Below the pieces are notes generated by a model, which saw only the letters and a list, made by a program, of their open reading frames with translations, had not been told where the DNA came from and did not search any database. From NCBI GenBank assembly GCA_937975525.1, contig CALJUJ010000113.1, positions 1 to 8,103 on the forward strand: a stretch of 8,103 nucleotides of DNA. Direction: 5' to 3'. Position numbers and translations under genes: made by a program. This DNA comes from an uncultured bacterium. Its GTDB lineage: Bacteria; Desulfobacterota; Binatia; HRBIN30. This document shows, piece after piece, positions 1 through 5,243 of the stretch (the first letter of the stretch is position 1; each line of letters begins with the position of its first letter).

Positions 1-677
<677 letters not shown>

Positions 678-721
678 GGTGAATCGGTCCTCCTAAGCAG
701 GCTGCGCCCGGCGACGTGGCG

Positions 722-740
722 GGCGGAGCAGACCTCCGCC
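722..740 (-). other. Intercistronic hairpin between atpH and atpA
   Basis: In the 105-nt gap between the atpH stop (783) and the atpA start (677) there is a perfect 7-bp inverted repeat, GGCGGAG / CTCCGCC, with a 5-nt loop. No T-run follows it in the minus direction, so it does not look like an intrinsic terminator. It ends about 28 nt before the atpA Shine-Dalgarno. An mRNA-processing or stability element is possible, but this is inference: GC-rich DNA makes such stems common by chance. Confidence 0.4.
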
Positions 741-782
741 GGCCGCTGCGGGCCGCTTCGAGCAGTGTCGGGTCGATGACTC

Positions 783-1343
783 CTAGGTCTCCGAGGATCC
801 CAGCTGGGCGTTGCCCGCGAGCTCCTTCGCGATCCGAGCGAAATGGGTCTTCACGCTCCCGTCGTAGACGCGACCCTCGGCCTCGACGACGACGCCGCCG
901 ATGAGCTCGGGGTCGACGGTGATCGCGGGGATGACTTCTTTTCCGGTCAGCTTCGAGAAGGCCGCGACGAGCGCGTCGCGCTGGGCGTCGCTCGGCGGCA
1001 GCGCCGTGCGGACGTCGACCTGAACCCGGCCGAGCTCCTCGTCGAGCATGCGGCGAAAGTCGCGGTCGATGCCCGGAAGATCCTCGAGGCGTTGCTTGTC
1101 GGAGATCAGCCGCAGAAAGCGGTCGACCAGATCCGACGGTTGTACCTCGCGGATGATCAGCTCGACGATGTCGCGGCGACGCGTCGCGCTCAGCAGCGGG
1201 TTGCGTAGCACCTGGCGGATCTGCGTATCGCCGGCGATCGCCGCGGCCTTGGCGACGTCCACGGCGGTGGGCTCGAGCTGTCCCTGCTCCTTGGCGAGCG
1301 CGAACAGCGCACGGGCGTAGCGGCGGGCGACGGATCCGATCAT
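783..1343 (-). CDS. atpH: F1 ATP synthase subunit delta
   Basis: 186-residue delta subunit (OSCP homologue), the cap that joins the top of the F1 head to the b/b' peripheral stalk. The N-terminal helical domain begins MIGSVARRYARALFALAKEQ, the classic start of the family (A-x-RYA-x-ALF). The conserved C-terminal signature is GGVVVEAEGRVYDGSVKTHF near residues 152-171. Length matches E. coli AtpH (177 aa). The frame could open upstream at 1400, but that would add 19 unlike residues inside atpF, so the ATG at 1343 is chosen. That ATG overlaps the atpF stop as ATGA, a standard translational-coupling arrangement, with a weak AGGTG ribosome site ahead. Terminates with TAG at 783-785. Confidence 0.96.
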   Translation of the reverse strand: MIGSVARRYARALFALAKEQGQLEPTAVDVAKAAAIAGDTQIRQVLRNPLLSATRRRDIVELIIREVQPSDLVDRFLRLISDKQRLEDLPGIDRDFRRMLDEELGRVQVDVRTALPPSDAQRDALVAAFSKLTGKEVIPAITVDPELIGGVVVEAEGRVYDGSVKTHFARIAKELAGNAQLGSSET

Positions 1344-1897
1344 GGCTGCACCTGTTCGAGGAAGTCGGCGACGAAGCGTTCCTGGTCGGCTTCCGTCCAC
1401 TGCGCGCGCGCCGACTGCTCGGCGAGCCGGATGGCGCTGGCGGTGAGCTCGGCACGCAGCTGCTCGCGCAGCTGTCGGATCTCGGCCGCGGCGGCCTGCT
1501 CGGCGTCACGCTCGAGGCGCGCCGCGGTACGGCGGGCTTCTTCGAGGATGCGTTCGCGCTCGCGCTCGGCGTCCTGACGCGCCTGCTCGCGCATCTTCTC
1601 GATGCTGCCCTCGAGGTCGGCGAGGCGCTTCTCCCACTCCGCCTTGATCTTCAGCGCCTCGGCGCGGGCCTCGTCGGCGGCGTTGAGGTCGCGCACGATG
1701 CGGTCGTGACGCTCCTGCACCCAGTTGCGAACGATGGGCCAGGCGTAGCGGCGCAAGACGAGGATGAAGAGGACGACGTTGATCGTCGAGAAGAGCAGGG
1801 TGAGCCAGGGGATGCCCTCGTCGTGGTGACCGCCGCCGCCGGCAGCGTGGGCGCTGGCGGCGACGAGCAGGGCGAGCAGGGCGACGGCGAGGCGCAT
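1340..1897 (-). CDS. atpF: F0 ATP synthase subunit b (with signal-peptide-like N-terminus)
   Basis: 185-residue b subunit, one of the two peripheral-stalk polypeptides that hold F1 static against the rotating c-ring. Residues 1-19 (MRLAVALLALLVAASAHAA) look like a cleavable signal peptide with an AHA|A site. A Gly/His linker (GGGGHHDEG) follows, then the real membrane anchor at about 31-48 (WLTLLFSTINVVLFILVL), then a long charged Ala/Glu/Arg-rich coiled coil to about residue 165. Signal-like extensions on b are known in deltaproteobacterial-type synthases; cleavage here is inferred. Its ATG shares one base with the atpF' stop (TGATG), with GGGAGGG (1905-1911) 7 nt upstream, and its stop overlaps the atpH start. 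Paired with the shorter atpF', this indicates a b/b' heterodimeric stalk. Confidence 0.93.
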   Translation of the reverse strand: MRLAVALLALLVAASAHAAGGGGHHDEGIPWLTLLFSTINVVLFILVLRRYAWPIVRNWVQERHDRIVRDLNAADEARAEALKIKAEWEKRLADLEGSIEKMREQARQDAERERERILEEARRTAARLERDAEQAAAAEIRQLREQLRAELTASAIRLAEQSARAQWTEADQERFVADFLEQVQP

Positions 1898-2328
1898 CAG
1901 GACGCCCTCCCGATGACCCGTTCGACCATGAGCTTGGCGATGTCCTCGGATTCTTTGGCCAGCTCGGCGCGGGCGGTGGCGGCCTGGGCGGCGATCGCGG
2001 CGCGGCGCTCAGTGAGGTACGCGCCCGCCTGTTCTTGGGCGGCGCCGACGATGGCGCGTTCGTCCTTGGCGACGGCGGCACGGGCGGTCTCGGTGTCGGC
2101 AGCGAGCGAGCGGCGCACTTCTTCGAGGCGGCGATCGTGTTCGCCCTTGGCGGCGTCGCTCGCGCGGGTCATCGACTCGGCCTGGGCGCGGACGCCGGTG
2201 GTGCGGGCGGCGCGTTCGTCGAGGACCCGCATGACCGGGCGGAACATCAGCTCGCGCAGCGCGGCGAAGAGCAGGAAGAGAGCGACGATTTGGATGTAGA
2301 AGGAGAAGTCCGGCGGAAACGCGATCAT
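1897..2328 (-). CDS. atpF': F0 ATP synthase subunit b'
   Basis: 143-residue second b-type subunit. The N-terminus MIAFPPDFSFYIQIVALFLL contains one membrane helix (about residues 8-25), followed by RELMFRPVMRVLDERAART, the junction typical of b' proteins (F-x-P-V-x-x-x-L-x-x-R). The rest is an Ala/Glu/Arg-rich coiled coil (about 40-130). Shorter than atpF and without a signal-like extension, so the two are not simple copies. First gene of the synthase cluster in this window; the genes for a and c (atpB, atpE) are not upstream and must lie elsewhere. Starts at ATG 2328 with GGAGG (2335-2339) 6 nt upstream and runs into atpF by a 1-nt overlap. b versus b' is assigned from length and order, so the names could be swapped in other schemes. 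Confidence 0.92.
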   Translation of the reverse strand: MIAFPPDFSFYIQIVALFLLFAALRELMFRPVMRVLDERAARTTGVRAQAESMTRASDAAKGEHDRRLEEVRRSLAADTETARAAVAKDERAIVGAAQEQAGAYLTERRAAIAAQAATARAELAKESEDIAKLMVERVIGRAS

Positions 2329-2339
2329 CGAAAACCTCC

Positions 2340-2362
2340 GCGGCTCAGGAGCGAGGAGCCGC
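2340..2362 (-). other. Hairpin next to the atpF' ribosome-binding site
   Basis: The 45-nt gap between bactofilin and atpF' contains a perfect 7-bp inverted repeat GCGGCTC / GAGCCGC (arms 2340-2346 and 2356-2362, 9-nt loop). Its 3' arm on the transcript ends directly at the GGAGG of atpF'. A competing CCGCGGC / GCCGCGG pairing also exists. Four Ts follow GGAGG, but they are too far from the stem for a classic terminator. It could tune atpF' translation or partly separate bactofilin from the atp genes; both are inference. Confidence 0.4.
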
Positions 2363-2373
2363 CGCGGCTGGGC

Positions 2374-2883
2374 TCACTTCCTCGCCTCCTGCTGCGGGCT
2401 CTTGCCATTCCCGGGGCGGTCGTCCTTGGGGAAGACACCCTTGTCGGTCTTGGTATCGGCGGCGCCCATGGAGCAGTTGCCTTCGAAGACGACGCCTTCG
2501 TGGATGACCAGGCTCGGCGTGGTGATGTTGCCGACGAGACGGGCGGGTGCGTGCAACTCGAGGCGCTTGCGGGCGACGACGTCGCCGTTGACCTTGCCCT
2601 TGACGACGACGGTGCCGGCGAGGATCTGTGCGTTGATGACCGCCTTGTCGCCGACGACGACGGTGTCTTTGGCGTCGATTTCGCCTTTGACATGCCCGTC
2701 GATTTGGACGCTGCCTTCGAAGCCGAGTTTGCCTTCGACGCGGCTGCCCGGTCCCAGATGCGCCTGGGCGGCGCCGCCGGAGCGGGTGTTGTTGTCGCCG
2801 GCCGAGCGCGCGGGCAGTGCGGGCTCGATCGCCGGAGCGCCGTCCGGCCGCTGCGGCTTGTCGTCCTTGCCGAATAAAGCCAT
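2374..2883 (-). CDS. Bactofilin (polymer-forming cytoskeletal protein)
   Basis: 169-residue bactofilin, a bacteria-specific protein that self-assembles without nucleotide into beta-helical filaments, often at the membrane or cell poles. Residues about 42-142 form the bactofilin domain: short repeating beta-strand units with Gly/Val/Ile periodicity, such as GSRVEGKLGFEGSVQIDGHV, GEIDAKDTVVVGDKAVINAQ and GKVNGDVVARKRLEL. It is flanked by a low-complexity N-terminal tail (MALFGKDDKPQRPDG...) and a charged C-terminal tail, as in the family. No transmembrane segment. ATG at 2883 with AGGGGA (2889-2894) 5 nt upstream. Located between parB and the atp cluster. In Myxococcus, bactofilins next to parAB scaffold ParABS components (established there), so a role in positioning the segregation machinery is plausible here but not shown; cell-shape functions are the alternative. 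Confidence 0.93.
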   Translation of the reverse strand: MALFGKDDKPQRPDGAPAIEPALPARSAGDNNTRSGGAAQAHLGPGSRVEGKLGFEGSVQIDGHVKGEIDAKDTVVVGDKAVINAQILAGTVVVKGKVNGDVVARKRLELHAPARLVGNITTPSLVIHEGVVFEGNCSMGAADTKTDKGVFPKDDRPGNGKSPQQEARK

Positions 2884-2913
2884 GGGATTCCCCTATCGAA
2901 AGCTCGATCGCCG

Positions 2914-2942
2914 GTCTTACCATCGGCCCTGAGTGTTGTCAA
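2914..2942 (-). promoter_or_regulatory. Putative sigma70-type promoter for bactofilin-atp transcript
   Basis: Reading the minus strand, TTGACA (2937-2942), a perfect -35 consensus, is followed after exactly 17 bp by TAAGAC (2914-2919), a weak -10 (3 of 6). Transcription would start near 2907, giving a short leader before the bactofilin ATG at 2883. The site sits at the edge of an AT-rich gap, where a promoter would be expected. The poor -10 lowers confidence. Confidence 0.5.
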
Positions 2943-3049
2943 AGCTAATGGAACGCCGATTCGAGTGTTAGTAATTCTAATTCCCTGATTACGATACGAC
3001 GTTCTATAAAATGCAATCACTGATTGATACGGAGTGTCCGGCGTCGTGA
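2943..3049 (-). promoter_or_regulatory. AT-rich intergenic region with palindromes and repeated ACACTC motif
   Basis: The gap between parB and bactofilin is clearly richer in A and T than the rest of the window. It contains a 13-bp palindrome CAATCACTGATTG (3014-3026) and an imperfect 13-bp palindrome TTAGTAATTCTAA (2968-2980). The motif GAGTGT (ACACTC on the coding strand) recurs at 2931, 2963 and 3032, the first of these inside the promoter spacer. The 3014-3026 palindrome followed by CATTTTATAG on the minus strand could be a weak parB terminator, or the repeats could be operator sites. No ORF of note. Confidence 0.45.
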
Positions 3050-3889
3050 CTACGCGAGGCGGTCGATCAGTCCGTTGAGCTGCTCCAGGTCGTAGAAGTC
3101 GACCAGGATCTTGCCGGCCCCGTTGCGGCGCACCTGCAGCGTCACCTTGGTTCCGAGCGAACGGGTCAACCGATCCTCCGCGGCCCGGTGATCGGCGTCG
3201 GGGGCCGTGCGCCGCGCCTGCTTGGCGAGCCGCTCGGTGTCGCGCACCGACAGCCGCTCGCGCTTCACCTTCTCGGCGAGCTCGACCTTGGCCCGCGCGG
3301 AGCCGGCGCCGGCCAGCGCCCGCGCGTGTCCCGCCGAGATCCGCCCGCTTTCGATCTCGGCCTGCACCTCGTTCGGCAGCTGCAGCAGGCGCATTGCGTT
3401 GGCCACCGTGGAGCGGTCTTTTCCCACCCGTTCGGCGATCGCCTCCTGGGTCAACTCGAGCTCGTCCGCCATGCGCCGATAGGCGCGTGCCTCTTCGATC
3501 GGATTGAGGTCGGCGCGCTGGACGTTCTCGATGAGGGCGATCTCCAGCATCTCGGCGTCGCTGGCGTCGCGGACGACGACCGGTACCTCGGCGAGGCCGG
3601 CGAGCCGCGCTGCGCGCAGGCGCCGCTCGCCGCTGATGAGCTCGAAGCCGGCGCCGGCACGTCGTGCGATGAGCGGCTGCAGGACCCCGCGCTGGCGGAT
3701 GGAGTCGGCCAGCTCTTCGAGCTCCCGCGCGGCAAACACGGTTCGCGGCTGCCACGGGTTGGGCCGGATGGCGTCGACGGCGACCGCCGCCTGCGGGCCG
3801 CGAGCGGCGACGGCCTCTTCCTTGGTCGGGATCAGGGCGCCCAAGCCGCGCCCCAGCGCCTTACGCTTGCCTGCCGGTTCCTTGCTCAC
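3050..3889 (-). CDS. parB: Chromosome-partitioning protein ParB (CTPase, parS-binding)
   Basis: 279-residue ParB/Spo0J. It loads on parS, spreads as a CTP-dependent clamp on neighbouring DNA, and stimulates the ParA ATPase. The N-terminal KRKALGRGLGALIP (8-21) is the basic ParA-interacting motif. The ParB/Srx domain spans about 35-125 with the CTP-binding GERRLRAA (87-94) and ENVQRADLNPIEEA (121-134). A helix-turn-helix for parS recognition lies near 146-167 (LTQEAIAERVGKDRSTVANA). The C-terminal residues, about 235-279, are the dimerisation domain (KVTLQVRRNGAGKILVDFYD). Length is normal for the family. Starts with GTG at 3889, preceded at 6 nt by AGGGAGGA (3896-3903). Lies 43 nt downstream of parA and presumably cotranscribed. 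Its target sites are at 5186-5229. Identification is secure. Confidence 0.98.
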   Translation of the reverse strand: MSKEPAGKRKALGRGLGALIPTKEEAVAARGPQAAVAVDAIRPNPWQPRTVFAARELEELADSIRQRGVLQPLIARRAGAGFELISGERRLRAARLAGLAEVPVVVRDASDAEMLEIALIENVQRADLNPIEEARAYRRMADELELTQEAIAERVGKDRSTVANAMRLLQLPNEVQAEIESGRISAGHARALAGAGSARAKVELAEKVKRERLSVRDTERLAKQARRTAPDADHRAAEDRLTRSLGTKVTLQVRRNGAGKILVDFYDLEQLNGLIDRLA

Positions 3890-3932
3890 CGTCGATCCTC
3901 CCTCTTCTCGCGTCGCGCTGCGGCGATCCTGC

Positions 3933-4787
3933 TCACACGAACGACTTCACCCACGAGCCCCAGCCGCCGCGGCGCTTTTCGCCTTCTGGCTCGCCGGGCT
4001 CGTCGGGCACGGCAGCATCGCCGTGCCCCTTGCCGAACAGCACCTCGCGGGCGAGCGATCGGTACGCCTGCGCCCCCTTCGACGTCGGGTCGTACACCAC
4101 GGCCGGCAGCCCGTGGCTCGGCGATTCGCTGAGCCGCACGTTGCGCGGGATCACCGTACCGAACAGATCGTTGGGCAGGTGCGAGCGAACCTCGTCGGCG
4201 ACCTGGTGGGTGAGCGTGTTGCGGGTGTCGAACATGGTGAGGACGACGCCCTCGATGCGTAGCGCTGGATTCAGGCTCGAGCGAATCCTCTCGACGGTCT
4301 GCAGCAGGGCGGTCAGACCTTCGAGCGCGTAGTACTCGCACTGCAGGGGCACGAGCACGGTATCGGCAGCGGTGAGGCCGTTGACGGTCAGCAACCCGAG
4401 CGACGGCGGGCAGTCGATCAGCACGAAGTCGTACACTTCGCGGACGGCGTCGATGGCGCCCCGCAACCGATGCTCGCGGCGTTCCGCCGGAACCAGTTCG
4501 ATTTCCGCGCCGATGAGGTCGCCCCGCGCCGGCACGACGTCGAGCCCGGCAACGCCTGAATCGCGGACGACGGTCGCGATGCCGTCGTTGCCGAGGATCA
4601 CCTCGTAGGTGCCCGACTCGCCCGGCTTGAGGCGGACGCCGACGCCGCTGCTGGCGCTACCCTGCGGATCGAGATCGATCAGCAAGACCTTGCGCCCTTC
4701 GAGCGCCAGCGACGCCGCGAGGTTGACCGCGGTGGTCGTCTTGCCGACACCGCCCTTTTGATTCGCAATGCAGATGGCTCTTCCCAC
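3933..4787 (-). CDS. parA: Chromosome-partitioning ATPase ParA/Soj
   Basis: 284-residue Soj-type ParA, a deviant Walker ATPase that binds DNA as an ATP dimer and drives segregation of ParB-parS complexes. The start MGRAICIANQKGGVGKTTTA carries the deviant Walker A KGGVGKTT (11-18, signature Lys 11). Walker A' is DLDPQG (38-43, catalytic Asp 40), and Walker B is DFVLIDCPP (120-128). It lacks an N-terminal HTH, as expected for chromosomal ParA. The fold ends around residue 252; a further tail of about 32 residues is acidic/Pro-rich, then basic, ending GGWGSWVKSFV, making the protein longer than Soj (about 253 aa). GTG start at 4787 with GAGGAC (4795-4800) 7 nt upstream places the P-loop at the usual position. 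Upstream is the 456-nt repeat and parS region, so parA probably has its own promoter there. Confidence 0.98.
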   Translation of the reverse strand: MGRAICIANQKGGVGKTTTAVNLAASLALEGRKVLLIDLDPQGSASSGVGVRLKPGESGTYEVILGNDGIATVVRDSGVAGLDVVPARGDLIGAEIELVPAERREHRLRGAIDAVREVYDFVLIDCPPSLGLLTVNGLTAADTVLVPLQCEYYALEGLTALLQTVERIRSSLNPALRIEGVVLTMFDTRNTLTHQVADEVRSHLPNDLFGTVIPRNVRLSESPSHGLPAVVYDPTSKGAQAYRSLAREVLFGKGHGDAAVPDEPGEPEGEKRRGGWGSWVKSFV

Positions 4788-4888
4788 GCGTTTCGTCCTC
4801 GCCTGCGGAGAGCCGCGTGCTTAACACGCCAGCGCGCAACGGAGCAACGCAGGCGAGCCGAGCTTCACGTCATTCCCACTCGTGTCGA
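4788..4888 (-). promoter_or_regulatory. parA leader region
   Basis: About 100 nt between the hairpin-repeat copy at 4889 and the parA GTG. It holds the parA Shine-Dalgarno and a small inverted repeat GCGTG / CACGC (4815-4819 and 4825-4829) with a CTTAA loop. I find no convincing -10/-35 pair. The parA promoter is either degenerate, here, or inside the repeats. Confidence 0.3.
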
Positions 4889-4999
4889 CCATCTCGCGTG
4901 CAACCCATCCCTGTAGCGTCTGCCGTCCCGGCGGAAAGGCGGGGCCGCGGGGAGGATCACGAGAACCCGCCGAGACGGCGGGCGCTACAGAGCCGGTCT
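4889..4999. repeat. Hairpin repeat element, copy 1 (111 bp, MITE/REP-like)
   Basis: First copy of a 111-bp sequence repeated at 5048-5158 (offset 159 bp). By hand comparison 107 of 111 positions match, with all four differences in the first 33 bp and the last 78 bp identical. Its core, 4911-4990, is an 80-bp imperfect inverted repeat running from CTGTAG to CTACAG. The arms 4911-4934 and 4967-4990 match at 21 of 24 positions, and two of the three changes are G-U wobbles in plus-strand RNA. The 32-nt centre is G-rich on this strand (GGCGGGGCCGCGGGGAGG). No transposase is encoded. Structure suggests a non-autonomous palindromic element (REP or MITE type); the class is inference. Confidence 0.85.
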
Positions 5000-5047
5000 C
5001 CCCGGCGCCCGGCACGGCGCACTACCTGCCCTCGATCCGTGCTTCAG

Positions 5048-5158
5048 CCATCTCGCGTACAACTCATCCCTGTAGAGTCCGCCGTCCCGGCGGAAAGGCG
5101 GGGCCGCGGGGAGGATCACGAGAACCCGCCGAGACGGCGGGCGCTACAGAGCCGGTCT
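5048..5158. repeat. Hairpin repeat element, copy 2 (111 bp, MITE/REP-like)
   Basis: Second copy, same orientation, separated from copy 1 by 48 bp of non-repeated sequence (5000-5047). The 80-bp core is 5070-5149, again CTGTAG to CTACAG, with arms matching at 21 of 24 positions but with a different set of changes (A at 5076 in place of C). It ends 27 bp before the first parS site. Because the shared segment extends 21-22 bp left and 9 bp right of the hairpin, the duplication involved flanking DNA and not just the hairpin. Confidence 0.85.
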
Positions 5159-5185
5159 TCCGCGGCGTCACTGCGGGCGGACGTA

Positions 5186-5201
5186 TGTTCCACGTGAAAC
5201 A
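5186..5201. promoter_or_regulatory. parS: parS site 1 (one mismatch)
   Basis: TGTTCCACGTGAAACA matches the widely conserved bacterial parS consensus TGTTTCACGTGAAACA at 15 of 16 positions (C at 5190). With flanking A and T the near-palindrome spans 18 bp. It is the expected ParB loading site, and parB is 1.3 kb away. The mismatch suggests weaker ParB binding than at site 2; that is inference. Confidence 0.93.
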
Positions 5202-5213
5202 TCCGCCGGAAGG

Positions 5214-5229
5214 TGTTTCACGTGAAACA
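5214..5229. promoter_or_regulatory. parS: parS site 2 (perfect consensus)
   Basis: TGTTTCACGTGAAACA is an exact copy of the universal parS consensus. The flanks extend the palindrome to 20 bp (5212-5231, GGTGTTTCACGTGAAACACC). Its centre lies 28 bp from that of site 1. It sits 14 bp beyond the rsmG stop codon. Together with ParA and ParB it completes a ParABS module, which usually lies near the chromosome origin. Confidence 0.97.
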
Positions 5230-5243
5230 CCGCCGCCTGCGGT

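Noticed and set aside
2943..3049. Replication origin in the AT-rich gap
   Set aside because: No DnaA boxes (TTATCCACA-like) or AT-rich 13-mer series, and the gap is only 166 bp. The parS sites suggest an origin nearby but not in this window.
2325..3755. Minus-strand open frame of 476 codons across parB, the AT-rich gap and bactofilin
   Set aside because: It runs in a different frame through two genes whose products are unmistakable, and its translation is low-complexity Arg/Ala/Pro/Ser.
3188..4132. Plus-strand open frame of 314 codons opposite parB and parA
   Set aside because: Shadow of parB and parA; no family resemblance.
4862..4877. Possible third parS (TTCACGT core)
   Set aside because: Only one half-site matches, 10 of 16 positions overall, which is too weak.
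4889..5158. CRISPR-like repeat-spacer arrangement
   Set aside because: Only two repeats, each 111 bp, with a 48-bp spacer and no cas genes; unlike any CRISPR array.
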